From: Novosphingobium sp. B 225
GTDB taxonomy: Bacteria > Pseudomonadota > Alphaproteobacteria > Sphingomonadales > Sphingomonadaceae
Reading direction: 5' to 3'
Assembly (NCBI RefSeq): GCF_002198665.1
Contig: NZ_MWLM01000062.1
Coordinates: forward strand, 172,792 to 236,791
DNA length: 64,000 bases
Position numbers and translations under genes: made by a program. The first letter of the stretch is position 1. The number at the start of each line of letters is the position of its first letter. Below, piece by piece: positions 7,997 to 20,876 of this stretch. Below the pieces are notes generated by a model. The model searched no databases. It had not been told where the DNA came from and saw only the letters and a program-made list of their open reading frames with translations.

Positions 7997-10585
7997 TTAC
8001 TTCACCAGTTTGGCCAGCGCTGCAAAGGCACCGGTCGGTTCGGCCAGCTTGCTTGCTGCACCGCGTCTGGCGATGGACGGCGGATCGATCCAACGCCAGT
8101 GGATCGGTGCTGGCGGACCCTGAGCGCCATCAGGCAGGAGCCGCGCCGGTAGCGGATGAAACCCGGCGATGCGCAGCAGCCGGTGAAAGCTTTGCAGGGT
8201 CAGCCCCATCGAAATCGGCCGTGCACTGGCAATCGGGAAATGCCGCCGCTTTTCGCGGGTTCGCACTTCATGAACTTCCAGCAACAGCTTGTTGGCCATA
8301 TCGATTCGCAAGGCCTGGTTACCCAACGCCCGGTAGCCAGGGGGAAGGCGGGTCTTACCGAGGAGCGGGACTACCACCGGCATGCTTGGCACAACGCTTG
8401 GCAAGTCCACTCCGCGCGCGCTCTGCAAAGCGCGCCAGGCGGTCAGCGGTGCTGGCTTGAGAATGGCGGGCATGAACAGGTCAAGCCCGCCAATTCGTAC
8501 CCCCAGCTCGCGCAGTCTGGCGCGCTGCTCCGCAGCAAGCACGTCCACTCCCGATCCGGCGCGCTCCACTGTGCCGCCGCCTTCGCACAGCCGAATCAGC
8601 ACGGCGCGCAGCTCCGGGCCGGCTTCGGGATCGGCGCTGGCTTCGATCAGTGCGCGCAGCGGCTCGAGCGGAGCGAGCACTGCGGTCAGCCAACGGTCAA
8701 TTGCGGCCAAGGCCTGCTGGCACGGCTCTGGTGGGATCGCGCTGAGCGAGCGGTCCGCGACCAGCCTGGTTTCCAGCCGCTGTTTGCCAGGCTGAAGCCG
8801 CGCGATCGTCTCCCCGTCCCAGCGCACCGCTTCCCGATCCAGCAGCAAGGGAGGCTCCCCGGCATCGATCTGGCTGACCAGCTGTGCCGCGCGCTGGGCG
8901 AGCAAGCCGGGAAGGTGACGTTCGGCCGCAGCCAGCAGCAGCTTGCGGTCAGCCAACCGCGCCTCTGGATCAACGACGAAGCGAAATGCGCACAGATGGC
9001 CGATCGGCTCGCCGTCGACCCGCACCTCGTCTTCATGGAGCGTAACCGGAAGCAGCCCGGCATCGGGGCCAAGCTTTCGCATAAGCACAGAGGTGCGCCG
9101 ATTGACGAAACGCTCGGTCAGGCGCGCATGCAGGGCATCCGACAGGCGTGCCTCTGCAGCGCGGGCGCGGGCGGCCATTTCCTCACGCGGCACAACCCAA
9201 TCGGGGCGCTGGGCGATATAGGCCCAGCTGCGGATCGCGGCGATGCGCATTTGCAGGGTATCGATATCGCCCGAGGGGTTGTCGAGCTTGGCAATCGAGC
9301 GCGCGACATAGTCTGCGCCAAGTTGGCCGCGGCGCAGATCTTCCCACAGCCGCGCGACAAAGCGCGCATGGGTATCGACCCCGGCTTGCCGGAAATCGGG
9401 TAGCGAACAAGCGTCCCAGAATCTGCGGACCATGGCTTCGTCGCGCGGCAAAACGGCAAGGTCGGGCTCTTCGGCCAGCCGCTTGAGCACAGCCAGATCA
9501 ATCGCCAGCGGGGCTGGGGCAAGTTCTGGCTGGTCTGGCCCGCGTTCCAGATCATCGATCAGACTGGCCACGCTGCTGCAATCGGGCTCCGCCTCGCGCC
9601 AGAACAGCTTGGTCAGTGCGGGAAAGCGATGTTCCTCAATCGCATAAACCTCCTCGGGCGTGAACAGCGCATCGTGGCTGCCGGTCCCGGCAAGCGTGCC
9701 AAAAGTCCCGTCGCGCTGATGCCGCCCTGCGCGGCCAGCAATCTGCGCCATTTCCGCAGTGCTCAGCCGCCGCTGACGCAGCCCGTCAAACTTGGACAGC
9801 GAAGCGAAGGCGACATGCCCGACATCGAGGTTGAGACCCATGCCGATCGCATCAGTCGCGACCAGGTAATCGACCTCGCCAGACTGGTATAATGCTACCT
9901 GCCGGTTGCGCGTCTCGGGGCTTAGCGCCCCCATCACCACTGCCGCTCCGCCGCGGAACCGCCGCAGCATCTCGGCCACGGCATAGACCTGCTCGGCGCT
10001 GAAGGCGACAATCACGCTGCGTGGCGGAATGCGCGAGAGCTTTTTCGCACCGACATGGCTCAGCGTCGAGAAGCGCGGGCGTTCGATCACTTCGGCCTTG
10101 GGCAGCAGGGAGCGAACCAGGGGTTCGATCGTGGCGGACCCCAGGATCATTGTCTCTTCGCGGCCGCGGACATGGAGCAGGCGGTCGGTGAAAATGTGCC
10201 CGCGCTCGCGATCCGCCGCGAGCTGCGCTTCATCAAGCGCGACAAAGGCCAGATCCGCTCCAACCGGCATGGCTTCGGCTGTGCACAGCAGCCAGCGCGC
10301 ATGGGGGGGCTCGATCCGTTCCTCCCCCGTGATCAGGGCGACCCGCTCGGCCCCTTTGATCGCGCAGACCCGGTCATAGACTTCGCGTGCCAAAAGCCGC
10401 AGTGGAAACCCGATTGCGCCCGACGAATGTGCGCAGAGCCGCTCGATCGCAAGGTGCGTCTTGCCGGTGTTGGTGGGGCCCAGCACAGCCTTGATCCGGC
10501 TGTCTCCCCCGTACTTGTCATTTCGCGCGCTCACCTGCCACGGTGTGACACAAGGGCCGTTCGCTTCGCAAGGCGGGTGGGGCAC
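7997..10585 (-). CDS. Suv3-like ATP-dependent RNA helicase
   Basis: Superfamily 2 helicase of up to 862 residues, related to the mitochondrial degradosome helicase Suv3. The N-terminal motor shows Walker A GPTNTGKTHLAIERL near residue 35, a DEAQ box (LAFVALDEAQL) near 130, SATIEP (motif III), and motif VI QIAGRAGRHQRDG near 280. The long C-terminal half carries no domain I can name. Start choice is uncertain: GTG at 10585 gives the full frame, while GTG at 10534 (VSARNDKYGG) may be the true start. It is divergent from the M23 peptidase and transcribed toward the S4 gene and fdxA. Confidence 0.88.
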   Translation of the reverse strand: MPHPPCEANGPCVTPWQVSARNDKYGGDSRIKAVLGPTNTGKTHLAIERLCAHSSGAIGFPLRLLAREVYDRVCAIKGAERVALITGEERIEPPHARWLLCTAEAMPVGADLAFVALDEAQLAADRERGHIFTDRLLHVRGREETMILGSATIEPLVRSLLPKAEVIERPRFSTLSHVGAKKLSRIPPRSVIVAFSAEQVYAVAEMLRRFRGGAAVVMGALSPETRNRQVALYQSGEVDYLVATDAIGMGLNLDVGHVAFASLSKFDGLRQRRLSTAEMAQIAGRAGRHQRDGTFGTLAGTGSHDALFTPEEVYAIEEHRFPALTKLFWREAEPDCSSVASLIDDLERGPDQPELAPAPLAIDLAVLKRLAEEPDLAVLPRDEAMVRRFWDACSLPDFRQAGVDTHARFVARLWEDLRRGQLGADYVARSIAKLDNPSGDIDTLQMRIAAIRSWAYIAQRPDWVVPREEMAARARAAEARLSDALHARLTERFVNRRTSVLMRKLGPDAGLLPVTLHEDEVRVDGEPIGHLCAFRFVVDPEARLADRKLLLAAAERHLPGLLAQRAAQLVSQIDAGEPPLLLDREAVRWDGETIARLQPGKQRLETRLVADRSLSAIPPEPCQQALAAIDRWLTAVLAPLEPLRALIEASADPEAGPELRAVLIRLCEGGGTVERAGSGVDVLAAEQRARLRELGVRIGGLDLFMPAILKPAPLTAWRALQSARGVDLPSVVPSMPVVVPLLGKTRLPPGYRALGNQALRIDMANKLLLEVHEVRTREKRRHFPIASARPISMGLTLQSFHRLLRIAGFHPLPARLLPDGAQGPPAPIHWRWIDPPSIARRGAASKLAEPTGAFAALAKLVK

Positions 10586-10672
10586 CCAGACCCGGTGGAT
10601 CGACGATTCGTCGCATCGCTGTCCCGGATTAGGACAAGATTAACTTTCCTTGTGCAGGGATTTCCGTGCGTT

Positions 10673-13892
<3,220 letters not shown>

Positions 13893-13896
<4 letters not shown>

Positions 13897-16115
13897 GCAG
13901 TGCGCCGAACCAGCGCGCCACTCGCCCGCTTTATGTCCTGACCATCCTGACCGGCAGCTTCCTGCTGTTCCTGATCCAGCCAATGGTCGCGCGCATGGCC
14001 CTGCCGCGCCTCGGTGGCGCTCCCAACGTATGGAACAGCGCGATGCTGGTCTATCAGGCACTGCTGCTGGGGGGCTATTACTATGCCCACCGCCTGTCGC
14101 AGCTGCCCCTGAAACGGCAGGCGCAGATCCACCTTGCCTTGTTTGCATTGGCCGCGCTGACCCTGCCGGTCGGCCTCGTCAACCTTTCCCCGGCGCGCGC
14201 CGGAACAGAAGTGCTGTGGGTCCCGGCTTTGCTGGCGTTGTCGATCGGGCCGGTGTTCTTTGTCGTTTCCGCGCAAGCTCCGCTGATGCAGCGCTGGTTC
14301 GCCGCCGATCCGCAGGCGGGTGCGCCCTGGGCGCTCTATGCCGCGTCCAATCTGGGCAGTTTCGGGGGGCTGATCGCCTATCCCTTGCTGGCCGAACCGC
14401 TGTTGCCCCTGCGTTACCAGTCATGGGCATGGACTGCGGGCTATGGCCTGCTGTTCGTGCTGATCGCGCTGACGGCGCGCACTCGCTGGCATATGGCGGA
14501 AGCGCCCCGTGCAGAACAGGTCACATCGGCGCCGGTGCCGCGCCGCCGGATCGCGCTGTGGCTGGTGCTGGCAGCGGTGCCTTCGGGGCTGATGCTGTCC
14601 ACCACCACGCATCTCACCACCGATCTGTTCGCCATGCCGCTGCTGTGGGTGATTCCGCTCGGGATCTATCTGTTAAGCTTCAGCGTGGCCTTTGCGGACA
14701 ACCGCACGCCGGCGCGGATCGTTTCGGCGCTCGCCTGGGTGATGATCCTGACCGCGGGCACGCTGGCGATGATCGCGCGCGGCTCGCAGGGTCTGCTGCC
14801 GGTGATCGCCAGCGTCGCCTTGCTGTTCTTCGTCTGCACTGCACTCCACGCCCGGATGTATGACCTGCGGCCCGGGCCGGACCGGTTGACGCTGTTCTAT
14901 CTCACCATGTCTGCCGGGGGCGCGCTGGGCGGGGTGTTTACCGCGTTGCTTGCCCCGGTGCTGTTCGACTGGGTGTGGGAACATCCCATGCTGGTGCTTG
15001 CCGCCGCGGCCTTGCTCCCGCGCGAGGCTTTGCCTGATTGGCGGCGCCTGCCCGGACTGGAACCGGAAATGGTCCGGCTTGGCATTGCCATGCTGCTGGG
15101 GATCGCTGGTTTGTGCCTGTGGCAAATCCATGACGTCACGATCTGGCAGGAAAGCGAGCATTTGCGCCTGCCATGGGGGGCGGCGTTGGCGCTGATCGGC
15201 CTGGCGCTGGTCCCGTGGCGCGCACTGGTCTTGCCCTTGCTGCTTGGCGCCATGCTGGTGCAGGGGGGATTGGAAACGGTGCAGAACAGCCGTGACCATA
15301 TCCGCACGCGGTCCTATTTCGGGATCAACACCGTGCGCGACTATCCCGAACAGCGGCTGCGCACGCTGGCCCATGGAACCACGCTTCACGGCGAACAATC
15401 GACCGACCCCAAACGGGCGCGTGAGCCGTTGACTTACTATGGTCCAGGGTCCGGTGTGGCGATCGCTTATGCCAGTGCGCCAATATTGTTTGGGCCAAAC
15501 GCGCGGATGGCGGTGCTGGGGTTGGGCACGGGGACACTGGCCTGCTTTGCCAAACCGGGCCAGGACTGGACCATCTTCGAGATCGATCCGGCAGTGCTGG
15601 CCTATTCGCAGAATGGCACGTTCACGTTCCTGCGCAATTGCACCCCCGCTGCCCGGATCGAGCTGGGCGATGCGCGGCTGGCCCTTGCCAAGGCCGCGCC
15701 CGGCAGCTTCGATATGCTGGCGATGGATGCCTTTTCATCGGATTCGGTGCCGATGCACCTGTTCACCCACGAAGCTTTCGGAGTGTACTTGCGCGCACTC
15801 AGCCCAAAAGGGGTGATTCTGGTGCACATTTCCAACCGCTTTATCGATCTGGAACCCCCGCTGGCCGCCGCACTGCAAGCGCGCGGCCTGCATGCCATGG
15901 TGCGGGATGACTATCCCGATCCTGAAAGCGAACTGACCCCGTCCAGCTTCGTCGCGGTCAGCCGCGATCCGCAGCAGCTGAACCTGATTGCCCAATCCGC
16001 CCCGGACAAGGAATGGCGGCCACTCGTCAAACCTGCCGCGCGCATCTGGACAGATGACCATGCTTCGATCCTGTCCTATGTCCAATGGCGCAATTTTCTT
16101 GGAGCCCCGCAATGA
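13893..16115 (+). CDS. Membrane-bound spermidine synthase-like protein (fused multi-TM and methyltransferase-fold domains)
   Basis: Fusion protein of 740 residues. The first 450 residues form about 12 hydrophobic segments, from LYVLTILTGSFLLFLIQPM at residue 13 onward. The C-terminal 280 residues have the spermidine synthase/methyltransferase fold: GVAIAYASAPILFGPNARMAVLGLGTGTLACF, followed by IFEIDPAVLAYS and LAMDAFSSDSVPMHLFTHEAF. True polyamine activity is unproven for such fused proteins. It overlaps the acetyltransferase upstream and the carbonic anhydrase gene downstream by four bases each, so it is translationally coupled on both sides. Confidence 0.83.
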
Positions 16116-16693
16116 CCCTGCGACCCGACGTTTCGCTGATCTCGATCCATGGCAAGACCCCGCGCATCCATGACAGCGCCTTTGTAGCCCCCGGTTGCCG
16201 GATCATCGGCGACGTGGAAATCGGGCCTGACGCGTCGATCTGGTACAATTGCGTGCTGCGCGGCGATGTCAGCCGGATCGTGATTGGCGCGCGCACCAAT
16301 GTGCAGGACGGCACTGTGATTCATTGTGACAGCCCGATGCCCGGCGCGCCGGATGGCTATCCCACCCTGATCGGGGATGATGTGCTGATCGGCCACATGG
16401 CGATGATCCACGGCACGGTAATCGAGGATCGCGGTTTCGTGGGGTTCGCCGCGCAGACCATGAACGGCTGCGTGATCGAGGCCGACGGGATGCTCGCCGC
16501 CGGGGCCTTGCTTGCCCCGAACAAGCGTATCCCGAGCCGCCAGCTGTGGAGCGGCCGCCCCGCCACTTTCATGCGCGAGCTGACCGATGCGGCGCTTGGC
16601 GGATTGCAGCTGGGCGTCCAGCACTATGTGGTCAATGCAAAGCATCACCAGGCCGCGCTGGACGCCATGGCCGATGGCGCGCCCCAAGGCTGA
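16112..16693 (+). CDS. Gamma-class carbonic anhydrase-like hexapeptide-repeat protein
   Basis: Left-handed beta-helix protein of 193 residues in the gamma carbonic anhydrase family (YrdA/PaaY/CaiE group). Hexapeptide repeats run from APGCRIIGDVEIGPDASIWYNCVLRGD through IVIGARTNVQDGTVIHCD. Candidate zinc-binding histidines are in VIHCD and in LIGHMAMIHG, as expected. Whether it hydrates CO2 or has another role cannot be told. ATG at 16112 follows a GGAG and overlaps the upstream stop codon. It shares 20 bases with the next gene. Confidence 0.9.
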   Translation: MTLRPDVSLISIHGKTPRIHDSAFVAPGCRIIGDVEIGPDASIWYNCVLRGDVSRIVIGARTNVQDGTVIHCDSPMPGAPDGYPTLIGDDVLIGHMAMIHGTVIEDRGFVGFAAQTMNGCVIEADGMLAAGALLAPNKRIPSRQLWSGRPATFMRELTDAALGGLQLGVQHYVVNAKHHQAALDAMADGAPQG

Positions 16694-16955
16694 CTTCCCG
16701 CCCGCTGTGGCGATTCGCGCATTGGCTGACAGCCAAGGCCGCCTTGCGCTGCGCGTCACTCCCGGTGCGCGGGTCGAAGGCCTGGAATTGGGCGAAGGCA
16801 AGCTGCTGGTGAAAGTTCGGACCAAGCCCGAAGACGGCAAGGCCAACGCTGCCGTGCTGGAATTGCTGGCCGCGGCGCTGGGCCTGGCGACGTCACGACT
16901 TCGCATGTTGCGCGGCGCAACCGGGCGCGACAAGCTGGTGCAGATCCTGGATTAG
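16674..16955 (+). CDS. DUF167 (YggU) family protein
   Basis: Small protein of 93 residues of the conserved DUF167 family: LALRVTPGARVEGLELGEGKLLVKVRTKPEDGKANAAVLELLAAALGL (split here across the whole domain, residues 25-72) and a typical end with TGRDKLVQI. Function is unknown. The ATG at 16674 lies 20 bases inside the end of the carbonic anhydrase gene. The gene ends in a 4-base tail-to-tail overlap with the DUF1275 gene on the other strand. Confidence 0.85.
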   Translation: MARPKADFPPAVAIRALADSQGRLALRVTPGARVEGLELGEGKLLVKVRTKPEDGKANAAVLELLAAALGLATSRLRMLRGATGRDKLVQILD

Positions 16956-17581
16956 CGCAGTCGCGCTGCGAACAAAGCCAGCAGAGCTGCCCAGCCGCTC
17001 GCCAGCCATAGTGCAATCCCCGGCCAATGCAGCCATGTCGCTGCCCCGGCCACCGCGCCAAGCGCAAGGCCGCTCCACAGCAGCAGCCAGCCGATCCAGC
17101 CTTCGCCGCCTGTGCCGTTCAGCCTTGCCGCCAGCCCCTGACCCAGCTTGACCAGCGCGCCGGTCATATAGGTCAGCCCGACCGCGACTTCACCCTGACG
17201 CTGGAACGTGTTGTTGAGCGCGCCCATCGCCATGACCAGCAGCGCCAGCGTGGCCAGCGCAAGCCCGCCCTGGTGCGCCACCGCCGCGCCGGCCAGCAGC
17301 ATTGCGACTGTCCACAGCACCACGCGCTTGCGCCGGTCTCCCGCCTTTGCTGCCAGCAGCGCACCGCCAGTCACCCCGGCCACGAACAGCGCCAGCAACA
17401 GCGCCGGAACCACGGCTGCGCGCGGATCCTGCACCAGATCGACCCCCAGCCGCGTAGTATTGCCCGACATGAACGAGACGAAATAGCGATTGGCCGAGAG
17501 GAATCCTGCCGCATCGACATAGCCCGCAAGGGCCGCGGCCAGAATGGCGAGTAAGCGGCGCGGACGGTCGTAGCTTTGCAT
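16952..17581 (-). CDS. DUF1275 (YoaK) family membrane protein
   Basis: Integral membrane protein of 209 residues with about six hydrophobic segments. The family signature is clear at the start: LAGYVDAAGFLSANRYFVSFMSGNTTRLG at residues 18-47, with the conserved Asp and the SGNTT motif. Function is unknown; YoaK relatives are sometimes annotated as permeases. It is convergent with the DUF167 gene and upstream of nothing on its strand; the truncated hemoglobin gene follows the same direction 37 bases upstream of its start. Confidence 0.87.
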   Translation of the reverse strand: MQSYDRPRRLLAILAAALAGYVDAAGFLSANRYFVSFMSGNTTRLGVDLVQDPRAAVVPALLLALFVAGVTGGALLAAKAGDRRKRVVLWTVAMLLAGAAVAHQGGLALATLALLVMAMGALNNTFQRQGEVAVGLTYMTGALVKLGQGLAARLNGTGGEGWIGWLLLWSGLALGAVAGAATWLHWPGIALWLASGWAALLALFAARLR

Positions 17582-17618
17582 CAGCCCTGACTAGCGACGA
17601 GGGTAGCGTGGCGGCAAG

Positions 17619-18026
17619 TCAATCCCGCGCCATGCCCCTGGCCATGCGTTCCAGCACATCGGCCATGGCATCGGCGATCTCGCGGTCGGCCACCGGGGTT
17701 TCAGCAATCGCGCGGCGCATCGCCTCGGCCCATTGTGCGCCGGTTCGGGCATCGATTTTGAACCCGCCATGCGCGCTCATCATGCATTTGCCGGGGTTTT
17801 CCTCCCACCAGATGCGCGGGCCACCCGCCCAGCCGGCCAGGAACAGCGGCAGCGAGCGGCGCATTTCGGTCAGGTCCGGGGCGTGCATCGCGCGCAGTTC
17901 GGCATAGGCCGGGTCCTGCTCCATCAGATCGTAAAAGCGCTGGGTGACCTCACGCATGACGTCGAGCCCGCCGATCCGGTCATAGGGCGTGGCTGCGGGG
18001 GCTTCGATGGTCTGGGCTTCGCTCAC
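17619..18026 (-). CDS. Group II truncated hemoglobin
   Basis: Small 2-on-2 globin of 135 residues of the TrHbO (YjbI) group, which binds O2 and NO and may detoxify peroxides or NO. The pattern YDRIGG near the start, RFYDLMEQDP (Tyr at the B10 position), RAMHAPDLTEMRRSLPLFLAGWAGGP and the proximal His in SAHGGFKI match the family. GTG at 18026 (VSEAQ) is preferred because the upstream 13 residues back to ATG at 18065 do not look like the family, but the longer start cannot be excluded. Confidence 0.85.
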   Translation of the reverse strand: MSEAQTIEAPAATPYDRIGGLDVMREVTQRFYDLMEQDPAYAELRAMHAPDLTEMRRSLPLFLAGWAGGPRIWWEENPGKCMMSAHGGFKIDARTGAQWAEAMRRAIAETPVADREIADAMADVLERMARGMARD

Positions 18027-18098
18027 GTGCGGTTCTTTCAAGGCAAGACTGCGCAGTCCGGGCATAGCCCGGTGCGGCGACCAGCGAATTGACCAGGG

Positions 18099-20468
18099 TC
18101 AATCGCTGTCGCTGCCGGGCTCCTGCTCGGCCTTGCCTTTCCGTTTGGGCTTGGCCTCTGCCGCCTTTTTGGCGCGGCGATCCAGCTTGGGCGGGGCCGG
18201 AGTCAGCTCGAAAGCCAGTACCTCGTCCTTGATCGAAACATGGACTTCGCCGCCGTGGCGCAATTTGCCGAACAGCAGTTCTTCCGCCAGCGGCTGCTTG
18301 ACCTTGTCCTGGATCAGGCGCGCCATCGGCCGCGCGCCATAGAGCTTGTCATAGCCGCGCTTGCCCAGCCATTCGCGCGCGTCGCTGTCGAACTGGATAT
18401 GGACGTTCTGTTCGGCCAGCTGCAGTTCCAGTTGCAGCACGAATTTGTCCACCACCCGCGCGATCACTTCGGTGCCGAGATAAGCGAACGGGACCACCGC
18501 ATCGAGCCGGTTGCGGAATTCCGGGCTGAACATGCGTTTGACCGCTTCGTCGCCCGCATCTGCCTTGCTGACATCGCCAAACCCGATGCCTTGCTTGGCC
18601 ATGTCACTGGCTCCGGCATTGGTGGTCATGATCAGCACGACATTGCGGAAATCGACAGTCTTGCCGTGGTGATCGGTCAGGCGGCCGTTATCCATCACCT
18701 GGAGCAGGATGTTGAACAGATCCGGGTGGGCCTTTTCGATTTCGTCGAGCAGCAGGACGCAGTGCGGTTGCTGGTCGATCGCATCGGTCAGCAGGCCGCC
18801 CTGATCATAGCCGACATAGCCCGGAGGCGCGCCGATCAGGCGCGAAACCGAGTGGCGCTCCATATATTCGGACATGTCGAAGCGCTGGATCGGGATCCCC
18901 ATAATCGCGGCGAGCTGTTTGGCGACTTCGGTCTTGCCGACCCCGGTCGGGCCGGAAAACAGGAACGAGCCGATCGGCTTGTCCGGATCGCGCAGCCCGG
19001 CGCGGCTCAGCTTCATTGCGCTCGACAGCACTTCGATGGCCTGATCCTGCCCGAACACCACGCGCTTCAGATCACGTTCCAGGTGTTCCAGTGCGGTCCG
19101 GTCGTCGCTCGATACCGATTTGGGCGGAATTCGCGCCATGGTTGCGATCACGGCTTCGATTTCGCGCGCGGTGATGGTTTTCTTGCGCTTGCTTGGCGGC
19201 ACCAGCATCTGCATCGCGCCCACTTCGTCGATCACGTCGATCGCCTTGTCGGGCAATTTGCGGTCATTGATGTAGCGTGCCGACAGTTCGACTGCCGTCT
19301 TGATCGCGTCGGGGGTGTATTTGACCTTGTGGTGGTCCTCAAATGCGCTGCGCAGCCCTTTGAGGATCTTGATCGTGTCCTCGACCGTCGGTTCGTTGAC
19401 ATCGATCTTCTGGAACCGGCGCAGCAGCGCGCGATCCTTTTCAAAGTGGTTGCGGAATTCCTTGTAGGTGGTTGAGCCGATGCAACGGATCGACCCGCCC
19501 GACAGTGCGGGCTTGAGCAGATTCGAGGCATCCATGGCCCCGCCGCTGGTTGCCCCGGCGCCGATAACCGTGTGGATTTCATCGATGAACAGCACCGCAT
19601 GCGGCATCTTTTCGAGTTCGGAGACGACTTGCTTGAGCCGTTCCTCGAAATCGCCGCGATAACGTGTGCCGGCCAGCAGCGCGCCCATATCGAGCGAATA
19701 GATCACCGCTTCGGCCAGCACTTCGGGCACTTCGCCTTCAACGATCTTGCGCGCCAGACCTTCGGCGATGGCGGTTTTGCCGACGCCCGGATCGCCGACA
19801 TAGAGCGGGTTGTTCTTGGAGCGGCGGCACAGGATCTGGATCGTGCGGTCCACTTCCGGACCGCGCCCGATCAGCGGATCGACTTTGCCGTTCAGCGCCT
19901 TTTCGTTGAGGTTGACAGTGAACTGGTCAAGCGCGGTTTCCTTCTTCGCGTCCTTGGCCTGGCTCTTTTCCTCGGCGGCCGGGCTTTCGCTCTCGGCGCC
20001 CTTGGGATTGCGGTCCTCGATCCGCTTGCCGCCCTTGCCGATCCCGTGACTGATGTAGGAAACCGCGTCCAGGCGGCTCATGTCCTGCTGCTGCAGGAAA
20101 TAGACCGCATAGGAATCGCGTTCGGAAAACAGCGCGACCAGCACGTTGGCGCCGGTAACCGTGTCCTTGCCGCTGCTCTGCACGTGCAAGATCGCACGCT
20201 GGATCACGCGCTGGAAGCCCGCCGTGGGGGCGGGATCGCCCTTTTCCTCGGTCTTGAGGCTCTGGTATTCCTGATCAAGGTACTGGCGCACCACATCGCC
20301 CAGCTCGCCCAGATCGACCCCGCAGGCCTGCATCACTTGCGCCGCATCGCCATCGTCGATCAGCGCCAGCAGCAGATGTTCCAGCGTCGCATATTCGTGC
20401 GCGCGTTCGGACGCGTTGGCGAGCGCGGCGTGGAGCGTCTTTTCAAGGCTTTGCGCAAAACTGGGCAT
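18099..20468 (-). CDS. clpA: ATP-dependent Clp protease ATP-binding subunit ClpA
   Basis: AAA+ unfoldase that feeds N-degron and other substrates to ClpP. At 789 residues it shows the Clp N domain (repeat LALIDDGDAAQVMQACGV), D1 with Walker A GDPGVGKT near residue 222 and LFIDEIHTV, and D2 with Walker A GPTGVGKT near 507 and LLLDEIEKA. The ClpP-docking loop IGFGD is present in KQGIGFGDVSK. The C terminus carries a Lys-rich tail (RRAKKAAEAKPKRKGKAEQ) that makes it longer than E. coli ClpA. The adaptor gene clpS is not adjacent, nor is it elsewhere in the window. Confidence 0.96.
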   Translation of the reverse strand: MPSFAQSLEKTLHAALANASERAHEYATLEHLLLALIDDGDAAQVMQACGVDLGELGDVVRQYLDQEYQSLKTEEKGDPAPTAGFQRVIQRAILHVQSSGKDTVTGANVLVALFSERDSYAVYFLQQQDMSRLDAVSYISHGIGKGGKRIEDRNPKGAESESPAAEEKSQAKDAKKETALDQFTVNLNEKALNGKVDPLIGRGPEVDRTIQILCRRSKNNPLYVGDPGVGKTAIAEGLARKIVEGEVPEVLAEAVIYSLDMGALLAGTRYRGDFEERLKQVVSELEKMPHAVLFIDEIHTVIGAGATSGGAMDASNLLKPALSGGSIRCIGSTTYKEFRNHFEKDRALLRRFQKIDVNEPTVEDTIKILKGLRSAFEDHHKVKYTPDAIKTAVELSARYINDRKLPDKAIDVIDEVGAMQMLVPPSKRKKTITAREIEAVIATMARIPPKSVSSDDRTALEHLERDLKRVVFGQDQAIEVLSSAMKLSRAGLRDPDKPIGSFLFSGPTGVGKTEVAKQLAAIMGIPIQRFDMSEYMERHSVSRLIGAPPGYVGYDQGGLLTDAIDQQPHCVLLLDEIEKAHPDLFNILLQVMDNGRLTDHHGKTVDFRNVVLIMTTNAGASDMAKQGIGFGDVSKADAGDEAVKRMFSPEFRNRLDAVVPFAYLGTEVIARVVDKFVLQLELQLAEQNVHIQFDSDAREWLGKRGYDKLYGARPMARLIQDKVKQPLAEELLFGKLRHGGEVHVSIKDEVLAFELTPAPPKLDRRAKKAAEAKPKRKGKAEQEPGSDSD

Positions 20469-20586
20469 CTGTCAGACTTTCACTGGCGAAGGTGACCCCC
20501 CGATGAGGGAGGACTATGAATGAGCGTGGTTAACCAAACCTATATGGGGCGCCTCCGGGAATTGGGGAGGGGCGCCGGTCATGCGA

Positions 20587-20784
20587 TCAACTTTTTGGCC
20601 CGAACAGGGCATCGGCGGCGGTGCGGTGGGCGGCGGCCTTGTCACGGTGGGCTTTGATCCGGGCAATCTCGGCTTCCAGCAGCATGATCCGTTCCGCCAG
20701 TTCGTCCTGCGAATAGGGATCAAGGCTTTCCTTCGCCAGCGCGCTGGCGGCATCGCCCTTGGGCCGAGGCAGATCATCGTCCAT
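20587..20784 (-). CDS. DUF1192 small protein
   Basis: Protein of 65 residues of the alphaproteobacterial DUF1192 family. It has the family hallmark LDPYSQDELAERIMLLEAEI at residues 21-40 and then an amphipathic helix ending in RTAADALFG. The helical region looks like a short coiled coil. Function is unknown. It lies 118 bases upstream of clpA on the same strand and is divergent from the quinone oxidoreductase gene. The short gap toward clpA (20469-20586) shows only a weak GC-rich hairpin near 20546-20576. Confidence 0.85.
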   Translation of the reverse strand: MDDDLPRPKGDAASALAKESLDPYSQDELAERIMLLEAEIARIKAHRDKAAAHRTAADALFGPKS

Positions 20785-20876
20785 CGCGTTGCAGAATCAT
20801 GCCTGTTGTGCTTGCTGTCAACCAAGCAAAGCGTTAGGTGGCGCCAGCGTGGCACTTGCGCAACGGAACGGGGCAA

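Noticed and set aside
20546-20576. Terminator after the DUF1192 gene
   Set aside because: The GGCGCC/GGCGCC stem continues only with bulges and there is no T tract on the minus strand.
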